From positions 5,290,001 through 5,354,000 of the forward strand of contig BROG01000002.1 in assembly GCA_030159075.1 (NCBI GenBank): DNA of 64,000 bases, read 5' to 3'. The position numbers and the translations under genes are program-made. This document shows, in pieces, positions 47,500 through 59,195 of the stretch. Within the stretch, counting starts at the first letter, position 1. The number at the start of each line of letters is the position of its first letter. The DNA comes from Atrina japonica. Lineage: Eukaryota; Mollusca; Bivalvia; Pterioida; Pinnidae. The notes beneath the pieces are model-generated. The model ran no database searches and was not told where the DNA came from. It was given only the letters and a program-made list of their open reading frames with translations.

Positions 47500-47990
47500 A
47501 GCGAGGTTTCGTGTCGTCGGGATTTGACGTTGTTGTGTGTATCACAACGTGTTTGTCGTCGTGATTTTGACGTTGTCGAGTGTGATGATGTCGTCAGTGT
47601 CGCAGATGTTGTCGCTTGAGCCGTATCCACTGTTGCGTTGCAACGAGCGGGGTGAGGGACTGTTGGCGAGGAGATGAGTAAGAGTCGGTGGGTGTGGCGC
47701 TGTGGGTCGTAAATAGTAAGAGAATGCCGTATTCCCTGTGGTTCACAAAATACAACTCCAGGAAAAAATACTGTATAAGTTAATCCGTATTTATTGTCAA
47801 GTCGTAACGATGAACAGTAAATCACAAAATGTAACAATAAATGCAAATAGTTCGAATATGGAATATTAATGAATAAGTCCAAAATATTGAATAAAGAGTA
47901 ATATGTCCTGGATAAAAATAGAATGCAAGTTAATACTATAGTTGGATATCTGACCAATAATATTCGTGGTCTCCAAAACAAAGTCACGAG
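47500..47990 (-). other. GC-richer block with CGTCGT words; unexplained 163-codon frame
   Basis: This block is markedly richer in G and C than its surroundings and has repeated GTCGTC/GACGTTGT words. A 163-codon minus-strand frame runs from a hydrophobic start into a Thr/Ser/Arg-rich end (HTHRLLLISSPTVPHPAR). I recognise no family. It may be a transposable-element end (for example a solo long terminal repeat) or chance. Confidence 0.3.
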
Positions 47991-48644
47991 TCGGTGTTAT
48001 CAGTAGTGTGTCTGATTTCCGAACTAAAGAACTGAAATTTGACAAAAGTATTTATGAGAATTTGGGACAATAGTTTGTAAATAATAGATCGTGTATAGTT
48101 TGAAAGGTGTTGACTCAATTACCAAAATTAGGAAGTATAAATCATAGACTGATGTACATTAATATAACTGAGACGTTAGATAAGTACATAATTGCTTTGA
48201 CAGTAATAAAAATAATTATGTAAAAAGGGGATTAATATGTGAAGTAAGTCCATTTGTCGTATTATAGTTATTGTCCAGTTGTCACAAAGTCTAAGCACAT
48301 ATGGCGAGAAAATATAAGCCATTGAATATGTAAATTGATCATTATAATCCGTGTGTTACGGAGTAAATTAAAAAGTAAACAAACATATGAAAATAGAAAC
48401 ACAATTTTGTTTCCATAAGTCCAAAAGTGATAAAAATAAAAATGTTGGAATTCAGCTTGGTGACAATACTCTAATCACTCAGCCATGGACGGCCATTATT
48501 TTACCATAGTCTAACCACTTATAGTAAAAACAGTTCATTTGATGACGATCCTGCTGTAACTTCAATAAACATTATATAACGCTGACAAAAAAGTAAACAT
48601 GATTACCAATGATGATTCTGTAAACTTTGTAACAGTTATAAAAA
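47991..48644. other. Gene-free stretch
   Basis: No exon, RNA gene or clear repeat supported. Confidence 0.45.
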
Positions 48645-48790
48645 GCTCAGATACCAAATTATAAATCTTCAGAATGCCCATGATACAACATACAAATCTG
48701 GTGAATATTGGATAAACACGGACTTCTGGAAATCTAGAGGACGGATCAGGTGCCATGGAGGATAAAGTATCCCTAGTTGTCCGGTCATAT
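48645..48790 (+). mobile_element. Penelope-like element 3' tail fragment
   Basis: CAGATACCAAATTATAAATC, ACAAATCTGGTGAATATTGG, AATCTAGAGGACGGATCAGG and a TGCCATGGAGGATAAAGTAT stretch follow the tail family order. Confidence 0.75.
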
Positions 48791-49325
48791 ATCATCTCTC
48801 TGAAATAACAACTGTTCATCATCTACAATACATAACGACACACAAAAAGATCATGTAACAAAGATCACATATCAACAACAGGAATTAATGAACAAACTCC
48901 GGAGTATGTATATGAGGCTCACAAAGTATTCCATTTTAATGTGACAATCACAAAAATGGAATATATTCGTCTACCATGTTTATTACTAGTATCATAGTAT
49001 ACGTCATGTTTCGAAAGTCATTTACATCAGAAATGTGTGTTTTCATGGAGAACTTGAGTAATGCCAATTAAATGCACCGCCTTACGATGTATGTTCTAAA
49101 TTATATATAATCCAGAAACGTGGTACTGGATCAAAGGAAACAGTAAACTTAACTGTAAGAGACATGAAAAGGGTACGGTACTTGGGATGTAAATAAATAA
49201 TACCATACAGATATGGTATTGTTTCGTTTTTTTTATTTCAAAGAAATTGATAAATTAGTCATGACATTTTTCTGATATAGATTAACGTGTTTGACTGTTT
49301 ATAGTACAACATTTTGATACGCATT
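48791..49325. other. Gene-free stretch
   Basis: No exon, RNA gene or clear repeat supported. Confidence 0.45.
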
Positions 49326-50146
49326 TGTATGGCAGTGTATTAGTATCACCCTAGAAAAAAATTATCTCCTATGTAAAACTTATTATCTCCTACGTATGAC
49401 TTATTATCTCCTACGTATGACTTATTATCTCCTACGTAGGACTTACTATCTCCTACGTAGGACTTATTATCACCAACGTAAGACTTAGTGTATAAGTCTT
49501 GCGTAGGAGTTAATAAGTCTTACATAGGAGATACTAACTCTTACATAGGAGATACTAAGTCTTACATAAGAGATACTAACTCTTACATAGGAGATACTAA
49601 GTCTTACATAGGAGACACTAACTCTTACATAGGAGATACTAAGTCTTACATAGGATATACTAACTCTTACATAGGAGATACTAAGTCTTACATAGGAGAT
49701 ACTAACTCTTACATAGGAGATACTTAGTCTTACATAGGAGACACTAACTCTTACATAGGAGATACTAACTCTTACATAGGAGATACTAAGTCTTACATAG
49801 GATATACTAACTCTTACATAGGAGATACTAAGTCTTACATAGGAGATACTAACTCTTACATAGGAGATACTAGGTCTTACATAGGAGACACTAACTCTTA
49901 CATAGCAGATACTAAGTCTTACATAGGAGATACTAACTCTTACATGGGAGATACTAAGTCTTACATAGGAGATACTAACTCTTACATAGGAGATACTAAG
50001 TCTTACATAGGATATACTAACTCTTACATAGGAGATACTAAGTCTTACATAAGAGATATCTCTTATGTAAGACTTAGTATCTCCTATGTAAGAGTTAGAT
50101 AATAAGTCTAATTTTTTTTAGGGTGATACTAATACGCTGCTATACA
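49326..50146. mobile_element. Foldback element: terminal inverted repeats around a 21-bp array and perfect palindrome
   Basis: Terminal inverted repeats of about 39 bp (49326-49364 and 50108-50146; TGTATRGCAGYGTATTAGTA then TCACCCTA, A run, TTA) differ at about three positions. Between them are about 34 units of a 21-bp repeat, mostly alternating as ...AAGTCTTACATAGGAGATACT and ...AACTCTTACATAGGAGATACT (a 42-bp higher-order unit). The first 120 bases and the last 45 run in the opposite direction. The right-hand turn is a perfect spacer-free palindrome of 82 bp (50017-50098). A 79-codon frame of SYIGDT repeats is an artefact. Confidence 0.88.
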
Positions 50147-50599
50147 TTTCAATGTGATTTTTCATTAATGTTTGCAACAATGCTATCGGCAAACATTTAA
50201 AAACAAAAACACATTGCGACAATATTCTTGTTGGGGAGCAACCATTAGATTGTTAGGGGGGGCTGGATTTTGTTCGTTGTAATTTCCGTTCTAACTTTCT
50301 ATGTTTTTATTCAGTCGTGTCCTGGATTTTTTTTTCACCCTCTATGACGAAATTAACTATGACTGTATTAAACTGCTTTGAACACTATATATACCGGTAG
50401 CTAATTAGCAGATATTAAACACAATTACAATTATATTATATTTGTTCTTTCTTATGCAGTGGCGTTCCTGGTTTTTTTTTCAGAAAGGGGGTGAGTGGTG
50501 TTGAGGTTAATAACATAAAATGAATCTACATTTTTATCAATATGATATGGAACTACACCTGTTTACCAATATGAAAATCACATACCTAAGTACTATTTA
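50147..50599. other. Gene-free stretch
   Basis: No exon, RNA gene or clear repeat supported. Confidence 0.45.
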
Positions 50600-50740
50600 T
50601 AAGAAGGTTCACGAGATAATATACAAATCAGGTGAAAATTGGACATGAACAGACTTCTGAAAATGTGCCATGGAGGGTAAAGAATCCCCTGCTATCTGGT
50701 CTCAAATGCCGTGAGCCCACAGATGAATTCAAATGAATAT
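50600..50740 (+). mobile_element. Penelope-like element 3' tail fragment, diverged
   Basis: ATACAAATCAGGTGAAAATT, GTGCCATGGAGGGTAAAGAA and GCCGTGAGCCCACAGATGAA follow the tail order with extra deletions. Confidence 0.6.
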
Positions 50741-52469
50741 ATAACACTAATATCAATCTCGAAAGAAGGTTTAAGACTCTAAATTGTGACCTCTTTATCC
50801 TTAAAAAAATAATACATCGATAGACTGATTAACTCCGAAAATGAAAAGAAATTCAACAAACATAAACTGCATGCTAGGAGTTTATTCTGGAATTTTACAA
50901 GAGACAAACTTTATTCTTGTGGGTCTTTGTTACTCTCGAGTATACTATCAGGGCTTTTTCTTACATTTTAGGAACATGACCATAGTACTTGAACTGGTAA
51001 TTCCGCTACATTTTGGGTCAAAGTTGGATAATTTCCTCTTATTTTTCTATTTTTATTATTATTTTTGTTTCGGTTTTTTTTTTGGGGGGGGTTGTATAAT
51101 TTATTTTGTTATTTGCTATTTTTTTTAAAGCTGCCATATTTCAACTTCCAAGAAAAACAATGATTGAATATATCAGCATAGAAATGCGAAATAGTGAAAA
51201 GATAGTATGTTATGTTCATGATTGTGAAGTTTTGGCAAAATAATGGAAAGAAAGATATGATCTGCGATTGGGAATATAGCCCAATATCAGCTTTGAATTT
51301 GGAGGGAAAAAGCCCTGGCTACTCCAGAGTTTTTTTTTAAATTCTACAAGTCCCAAGAAACCTTTTTATAGCTTCCAAACACTAAATTAGGATAGGTTTA
51401 CCCTTTCCAAATGGTCCATAGATATACATGTTAAAATTGATTAAACCTCTAAAGTGAAATTTAGTGGTTATCCTACCTTGATACATTTTGGAAGTATTCA
51501 ACTGGGAAGCTTGATGAGGTATTTTCTAGATTCCAGACCACAAAATCACAGGTTTCCTTATAATGTTCCAAAGTATGTTACCGTGAAAATGTTCAGTTGT
51601 ACAAACTCAGACATTTTATTTTTTAGGTTCCAGACATCCAATTGGAACCTGTTTATATCTCAAATGCACCAAACTGACAGACCGATTATGTTCCCACATT
51701 GAATTGAGTTTCAGCAAACATAAATTGAAAAAGCAATGTACATGTATGAAGCTCTGAAAAGCTCTGAGGCAATTTTCCTGCTTCCACACACTAAATCTAG
51801 CCATTCTCTCTAATAAAGCATATGGCTGGTTTTTAAATTCATTCCATGTTAAATAATTTAACAGTGTTTTATCTTTATTTCTTTAGATGAAAAATATCAA
51901 ATTCAAGGGTGGTTGTAATCTCCACACCTCCAGATCCACCACTGTAATGCATAATGAAATTGCATATGAATAATACCGTACCCACATATAAAGACTCATA
52001 ACATTTGACAGTGGAATGGAACAAAAAGTATGGCACATGAAATCTAATAACAAATTTACCAAACCTAAGATATCAAAACTCTATTCCACACTACATTTTG
52101 CTATAAAATGCAGCCAGAACAGCGTTGTTACAACCATTATTGTAATAACGTTTATTATTGTAATAATTATTACAGTAGTGGTTACGATGACCGGCAATTT
52201 CAACAACTATTGTAATAAATTCAATTCATGTAATAAACATGAAATTGCTATTTCACCAGATGTATTTTAAGAATACACATCATTTTATAGCACGAAATCA
52301 TTTCATGCCAGATGATACTTTACAATTAGAGTAGATATTAGCAAACAATTTTCAAAATATGGAATTCTTCTGACCCTATAGTTACTAATGTGAAATTTCA
52401 TTAAAGTTTATGAATGTATGAGATGATAGCATTAGTTTGAAGCAGTGCAATAAACAATTAAGATACAGA
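50741..52469. other. Gene-free stretch
   Basis: No exon, RNA gene or clear repeat supported. T runs at 51060-51125 are low complexity. Confidence 0.45.
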
Positions 52470-52748
52470 AGTAAAATTGAAGAAGTACCAATCAATAATC
52501 AAAACTCAAGTCTATTATAACACGACGAATTAGATGTGCAAATGGTCTCAACATGAAGAACAATTACGAATCCCAAACGGGATAAGATCAGGTGTCTGGA
52601 AGGAGTCAGCGTCTTCTGCTGGCATGCCACACCCGTCGGAAATGTTCCATGGAAACCTTTCTAGTTCGATGAACGGGTCAAATTCGGTAAAAAGGTCAAG
52701 TTTGGTGATGAGGTCAAGTTCGGTGTAATCACGATTGGTGAAACGGAG

Positions 52749-54130
52749 TCACTGTCTGTGCCCGTGATCCAGAATACTATTTAATGTCTTTGAGAGGGGG
52801 ACTTCATAATGTTTAACAAGATCCCCGTAACGACCATAAAACTTCTTAAACGACGACTCCATGCGTTCAACAACGTAACCTTGTGTAAGTAAATTATTGG
52901 CTAGTCGTTTAGCTCTCAGAATAAAACATTCATAAAAATAGCATGCCCTGGCATAACGTATAAGTTGTGAAATGAAAACGCCATAGGCAGGAGAAGATGG
53001 AATATTACTACTTAGAAATGGGAAGTTTGTGATATGGAAATTGAAATCGTCTCGTTTGTCATAGAGAGATGTGTGAAGTTGACCGTCTTTTCCAATCGAC
53101 AGGAGTAAATCTAGGTAAGAAGCAGATGTGTTGCTCTCTGTCGTCTCATTGATCTCTAGCTCAACAGGATACATCTGGCCGAGGTAATTCTGAAATTCTG
53201 AATTATTTATGGACAGAACATCGTTGACCTGTAAGTAAAATTGAACCGAGATGCTAACTGTTTGTTTCCTTTGGAGAGCAGAGACTGTATAAATATCGCT
53301 TCATATGAATACAAAAATATGTCAGCCAAGAGAGGTGCACAATTGGTAGCCATTGGAATGCCGACAATCTGTTGGAAAACTTTTCCCGCAAAAACCACGA
53401 AGATGTTGTCTACTAGAAACCCCAGCATCTTGATAATATCGTCTTCAGTGTACTTTGACAAAATAAGGTTCTTCACGACCTAACACCAAATATCTATATC
53501 TGCGATTTCCATTTTGTATACAAAAGAGTTTTTTTTATAATAATAGATGTTAATCTGTTTTTAGTTTTTGATGAGGGATTGTTGTGCAAAGGGTCGAAAA
53601 ATCAAAAGACTTGATGCTTGTAATATGTTTGAAATTTGGAGATTTTAAATGTTCCAACAATTCCTTTGAATTATTTAGGATCCACATCTGATTGACTCCG
53701 CTTCTTGAGTAGGCCGTTTACAGTAATTCTGAAGACCTTGTTTAATACGTATTAGAAGTTTGGTAAGCAAAATAGATAAAGGCTTGGTGGAACACTTAGA
53801 TGACCCCGCAATAACGTGATGTCTATAGGGATTTTTGTGCATCTTCGGAATCCAATAAATATATGGCAATTCAAGCTCCGTGTCACTGGTGGGTATTCCA
53901 AACGAAGCGAGAACGGATTTATGATTATCTAATATTTCAGAGGTAGAGAAATCGGTTAGAGAGTATGTAGGATTTCCAGGAAGTGTGTTTAGTCCAAGTT
54001 CCTCTTGTAGGATGCTGAAGTAGTATCGCCTGCAGACAAATGTGAAGTTGTTAGATGCTTTGTCAGCAGGAACGATAAAATTTTCATGGAGACGGGAAAG
54101 TTCTCTGACAACATCAGGGTCACGAAAAAT
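52749..54130 (-). pseudogene. Penelope-like element reverse transcriptase, broken
   Basis: Reverse-transcriptase motifs appear in order but in different frames: VPADKASNNF (about 54075), PYIYWIPKMHKNPYRHHVIA (53869 on), GVNQMWILNNSKELL (about 53700), SFDFSTLCTTIPH with the motif A aspartate (about 53600), VGIPMATNCAPLLADIFLYS (about 53350), then HITNFPFLSSNIPSSPAYGV, LIRYARA and KKFYGRYGDLVKHYEV to the stop at 52749. Lesions seen: the TAA at 54131, a frame change near 53700, stops and frame changes near 53540 and 53450, and about 4 bases lost at the YIDD catalytic motif near 53245. No catalytic activity is expected. Confidence 0.88.
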
Positions 54131-55729
54131 TTAATTGTGTTTTGTGTTGACACCATGTTTAAGTCGTCGAATTCTTCGTTTAAGAACATTACTGTTCGAC
54201 TTAATCCACTCCGAAAGAGTATCAGGTTCTACATCTTTCTTAGCCCAGCGTATGGCGTACTCTTCACATGCGTCCATAATAATTTCAAAGTTTTGGCGCC
54301 ATGTAAACGATACAGGTTCTCTATATTTTGGGTCTTTGCATAAAAGATCTCTCAGTTTTCTTTTGCGCACAATGTTGAGATCACCTATCACAACATGTCC
54401 ACGTGGAGAGGACATGAATTCAGATGTAGAACAGGTACAAGGCGGAATGTTCTGGGACAGGCTGGGTAAATTTAGTTGCTGCAGATTTGCCTTGTAATTA
54501 AAGATCTTAGAGACAACTGAACGCGTATAGCTATAGATAATACATGGTGAATCTTTGTATTGGAAGTATGGCGGGATCTTACTTTGGACGGATTTTCGGT
54601 TCAAAATATTGCTTATATTCAAAGCGTCAATGTCCTTATTAGCAAATTTGACCTTGAGGAACGGGCGATTACTCGTTTCTGTATGTTCATTAGTCCTGAC
54701 AGCTTTGAATAATCTGTTGTATGAAATGTCCAAAATGATACCATGAAGTCGATACTCTGGAGAACCAGCATTGGTAAAACATACTGTCATCGTAGATTTG
54801 TACAAGTCATGTAATTTTTTCAACGGGAGTGAGTACAGTTTTGTACGAATATGATGCCGACCTAATTGACGATTGACGAATGGTAGAAGACCATCGAATG
54901 AGACATTATAAATCTCGGGTTTGTTATATTCCCTTGAGCCATGGCTGCGATGTCTCCTACTGGTTCGGTCAAATGGGTTTAAAACATTTACCGATTGGCA
55001 TCCAGGACTGGTAAGATTCCCTACGCTATCGACATGGTCGTTGCATCCATATGGTGCAGCAGTTCCCATCTGTCGAATCCAGTGTTCTTCCCGTTCTCGT
55101 CGAAAAGGGGTGCTTAAGTTGAAGTTGTTTGTGGGATGATATATCTTTTCTAAAATACAGACTCTCAGGGAAAGCATAGAATGATCAGGCAGATTAAAAT
55201 GTCTGTATAGTAACTGGTTACCGCCATGATTAATCTGGAATCGATGTCCGGACATTCTACTACTCAACTTTCCCTTGGTTTCACCCACATACAATATCTC
55301 ACAAAGAAAACATTCAATAGCGTACACTAAGTTGGTAGACTTACACGAAAGGTTCTCGAAGCTCTGTGTTGAAAATGTACGTTTTGTTAGGGTGGATGTA
55401 AATGAATTGTCAGTAATGAGTATATGACAAGTTTTGCAATTTTTGCTCCCATATTTAGAAATTATGCTGTCAGTGGAGGTAAACTTGTAGTCATTCATTA
55501 AATCAACCACGTTCACTTGACATTGCTTGATTGGAATAAACCTATCGACATTACCATACCATAATTTATCGTCATCACTGACGATGTGACTTGAGTTAAT
55601 TATGTCCCGTAGGACCACGCGAGGGACACCTGCGGTAGCTAACATACCCGTGTCCTGAGGAATGGCGGTTTGACACCTTTTTATAGCGGGCGACGTGTCA
55701 GCCACTATGTTACTTCTTTTGTCTGACAT
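54131..55729 (-). pseudogene. Penelope-like element frame 1: N-terminal GIY-YIG nuclease and linker
   Basis: 532 open codons from ATG at 55729. A Cys pair (C98-x2-C101) and C129 lie before the nuclease. The GIY-YIG domain spans about residues 133-222: VYAIEC and YVGET are the two strands, then SSRMSGHR with the conserved Arg, and REREEHWIRQM with acidic residues near the end. Then comes a long linker of the kind found in such proteins (LPFVNRQLGRHHIRTKLYSL; KYREPVSFTWRQNFEIIMD; KRRIRRLKHGVNTKHN). The frame stops at TAA (54131-54133), but the same frame continues directly into reverse-transcriptase sequence (FRDPDVVRELSRLHENF), so the stop is a lesion and not the natural end. Confidence 0.85.
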
Positions 55730-55805
55730 TCATGAAGATGTACTACCCGACAAGTATCCTCGGGGACAGCGAGTCCACCTACAGCGATACATGGATAGTG
55801 GTAAA

Positions 55806-56453
55806 AGTAAAAGTGAAGAAGTACCAATCAATAATCAAAACTCAAGTCCATTATAACACGACGAATTAGATGTGCAAATGGTCTCAACATTAAGAACAAT
55901 TACGAATCCCAAACGGGATAAGACCAGGTGTCCGGAAAGAGTCAGCGTCTTCTGCTGCACACCCGTCGGAAAAGTTCCATGGAAACCTTTCTAGTTCGAT
56001 GAACGGGCCAAATTCGGTAAAAAGGTCAAGTTTGGTGATGAGGTCAAGTTCGGTGAAAAGCATGATTGGTGAAACGGAGTCACTGTCTGTGCCCGTGATC
56101 CAGAGTACTATCTAATATCTTTGAGAGGGGGACTTCATAATGTTTAACAAGATCCCTGTATCGACCATAAAACTTCTTAAAGGACGACTCCATGCGTTCA
56201 ACAACGTAACCTTGTGTAAGTAGTTTATTAGCTAGTCGTTTAGCTCTCAGAATAAAACATTCATAAGAAGAGCATGTCCTGGCATAACGTATAAGTTGTG
56301 AAATGAAAACGCCATAGGCAGGAGAAGATGGAATATTACTACTTAGAAACGGGAAGTTTGTGATATGGAAATTGAAATCGTCTTGTTTGTCATAGAAGGA
56401 TGTGTGAAGTTGACCGTCTTTTCCAATCGACAGGAGTGAATCTAGGTAAGAAG
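55806..56453 (-). mobile_element. 5'-truncated Penelope-like copy, head-to-tail upstream (pseudo-LTR arrangement)
   Basis: About 648 bp nearly identical to 52470-53123 (the last third of the reverse transcriptase plus 3' tail), in the same orientation and only a few bases from the 5' end of the larger copy. A 125-codon stretch of the frame (LLSIGKDGQLHTSFYDKQDD to the end) stays open and is fused at 56454 to unrelated sequence. Partial tandem copies of this kind are a recognised trait of Penelope elements (pseudo-LTRs). Confidence 0.85.
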
Positions 56454-57332
<879 letters not shown>

Positions 57333-57364
57333 GTTATTGAAAGTCCAAACGTAAAGAAATTAAA

Positions 57365-57411
57365 TATAAAAATACAGAATGCCACACACCACACAAAACA
57401 ATTGTTTCATG

Positions 57412-57442
<31 letters not shown>

Positions 57443-57549
57443 ACATTTTTGTTGATGACCATTGCCTGATGAGCGTTTGTAACGCGAAAACACGTGTCGC
57501 AATGTAAGTTAATAAAACTTAAAACTGTTTTTGTGGTGTGGCATTCTGT

Positions 57550-57560
<11 letters not shown>
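57365..57560 (+). mobile_element. Small element with inverted arms, AT tracts and a hammerhead motif
   Basis: The left arm (AATACAGAATGCCACACACC, near 57371) and right arm (GGTGTGGCATTCTGTATTTT, near 57534) are inverted. Between them are an (AT)n tract (57412-57436), the hammerhead motif at 57460-57504 and a short AATAAAACTTAAAACTG stretch. Long AT tracts border both sides. It is about 200 bp with no protein frame. It resembles a non-autonomous, ribozyme-carrying retroelement unit (inference). Confidence 0.65.
57460..57504 (+). ncRNA. Hammerhead ribozyme motif (best-paired copy)
   Basis: Stem I CATTGC/GCAATG pairs 6 of 6 (57460-57465 with 57499-57504). Core CTGATGA (57466-57472). Stem II GCGTT/AACGC pairs 5 of 5 with loop TGT (57473-57485). 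GAAA (57486-57489), then a short stem III and GTC ending at the expected cut after 57498. One extra A follows GAAA compared with the usual core, and stem III (ACACGTGT) is self-complementary with almost no loop. Cleavage may therefore need a dimer or be impaired (inference). Confidence 0.75.

Positions 57561-57620
<60 letters not shown>
57556..57620. repeat. (AT)n microsatellite
   Basis: Alternating AT of about 65 bases. A CG dinucleotide run (57704-57717) and a C/A-rich run follow shortly after. Confidence 0.95.
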
Positions 57621-57623
<3 letters not shown>

Positions 57624-58179
57624 TAAAATGACTAACGACACGGACAAAAATTGGGTAATTTTTTTGGGACGACCTGTCCCTCCTTCAGAACTATGATATT
57701 ACACGCGCGCGCGCGCGGACGCAAGCACGCACCCCCACACACTTGGAATACAAATGAAAAACTACATGTTTAATGGTGATCCAGATCGAAACCAAACAAG
57801 TGCTAGTGTGAAACTAAACTGTCAGCGATATAACGATATGTGATTATAATCAACATATATGAATAGATCTAGAATAAACAAAACTGAAATTATAAAGAAA
57901 CTATAAAGAAAAAAACTAAGAAATCTGCTCATCGAACGTGAAACTAAACGAACCTGTCAAGAACAATATATACAAATGACAGTATTTGGAATAGTTTTTA
58001 TAATCATGTAGCCTATACTACATTTGAAAGAAATATCATCATTGTTTGGGTTCAAGAATTTAGAACTAACGTCGATTTTATGCCCTTTTGGATCCCCTTT
58101 TGGATCCCCTTTTGGAGCCCCTAGCTCTTGTAAGTTCTGTCAGCATGTTTTACTATTTTATCACGAGTATTACCCACAC
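57621..58179. other. Gene-free stretch
   Basis: A triplicated CCTTTTGGATCCC word lies near 58082-58118. GGGACGACCTGTCCC near 57665 is a short palindrome-like hairpin. No exon supported. Confidence 0.5.
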
Positions 58180-58489
58180 TGGCCTCAGTAAACTTTAGCG
58201 TTTCCATTCCAGAAGTTACCTCCCTTTGACAAAAAATTATACTTGTATTGGATAATTGTAAGAAAATAACCAAATTATGAAATAAACATACATTATTGTC
58301 CTTGTGATATTATCTATATTTTTACAAATACAAAATACTGAGAAGTTTAATCCAAAAAAGTAATTACTGTTTAAATCTGCAACTGAAAAGCGAATGTATA
58401 TTAGATATAATATCTGACACCTCAGTATAATTGATCATTACTTTTATATATTAACATCAATATCTTATTTTCAGGTTAACCTAAGCTGA

Positions 58490-58554
58490 GGTGAATCGCA
58501 AGGAGCGATCACCATGTGAGACTTTGAAAACTATATCTACTCAATTGAGTAGAT
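58490..58554 (+). other. Conserved hairpin and perfect 20-bp palindrome (first unit)
   Basis: GGTGAATCGC (58490-58499) pairs with GCGATCACC (58505-58513). About 20 bases on, ATCTACTCAATTGAGTAGAT (58535-58554) is a perfect palindrome. The same pair of structures recurs at 61386-61450 and 62620-62684. There the palindrome keeps its 7-bp arms but has a different centre (CATGCA). Confidence 0.75.
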
Positions 58555-59093
58555 TAAAAATCAATAAAAAACAGAATGCAATTGTTCCTTCTCGACCACT
58601 GGATCAGATTCATAATATCGGTGAAGGCTTGTTTTATCGTTGTATATATAAACATCAGTAGTATGATGTATAGCACATTATCAGTATTAAGACAAAGTCA
58701 ACACCCTATACGAGCTTGGATGGGCGGTCAAAGGGCTTTAAGTCACCATTATACACATAGGCTTACCTTCACACGGATATTATCCCATGCGACTTTGACA
58801 TCCTAGCCTACAAATATATCTTTCTTAATATACGCCGCTGATTTTATGCCCCCAAATCTATTCATAGAGGAAATTCTGTAAACTATCCAAAAAAATCTTG
58901 ATTACGTACTGTAGAAACTAGAACCGAACCAATATGTTAAAACAATGAATATAATGTATGGTAGCCCCCCCACTTTTTTGCAAATATAGACATAGGACAT
59001 AGACGTTTCTGGCGTGTGTATGTGTTTTAAGTAGGTTTAGCCCCCCCACTTTCAATTTGCTTCCGACGCTGATGGTGGGAACATGATTAATCT

Positions 59094-59195
59094 AATTAAA
59101 ACCGATCTATAATAGTTCCTGTTTTCAGGTATGTCGTCTGTGCGACATATCAGAAAACCGGAGCGGCGAGGGATCGGTTTTTAATTAGAAAAAGA
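59094..59195. repeat. Nested inverted repeat
   Basis: TAATTAAAACCGATC pairs with GATCGGTTTTTAATTA. Inside it, GTTTTCAGGTATGTCG pairs with CGACATATCAGAAAAC around TCTGTG. Part of the first large tandem unit or an inserted foldback. Non-coding. Confidence 0.65.

Larger units (their letters stand above)
52470..55800 (-). mobile_element. Penelope-like retroelement, near full length but inactivated
   Basis: Order on the minus strand: 5' region (55800-55730), a long frame with GIY-YIG nuclease and linker (55729-54131), the reverse-transcriptase region in broken frames (54130-52749), and a 3' non-coding tail with repeated GGTCAAGTTYGGTG words (52735-52470). The GIY-YIG domain precedes the reverse transcriptase, whereas canonical animal Penelope elements carry it at the C-terminus. 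An N-terminal position is known from the Naiad/Chlamys type. Upstream, in the same orientation, lies a truncated copy (55806-56453). Confidence 0.85.

Noticed and set aside
49488..49727. SYIGDT-repeat open frame
   Set aside because: Translation of a 21-bp satellite inside a foldback element; no start context or conserved domain.
49366..50100. CRISPR-like array
   Set aside because: The 21-bp units are contiguous with no unique spacers, in a eukaryotic foldback element; it is a satellite.
57620..57720. Second hammerhead near 57.7 kb
   Set aside because: A GGGAC...GTCCC stem and GTGTC occur, but the core reads CTGAAGGA, the GAAA core is not intact and stem I strands do not pair.
58767..58802. 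Short minus-strand exon-like segment (DVKVAWDNIRVK) between acceptor and donor signals
   Set aside because: Only 12 codons; too short to support without RNA evidence and may belong to a dispersed repeat.
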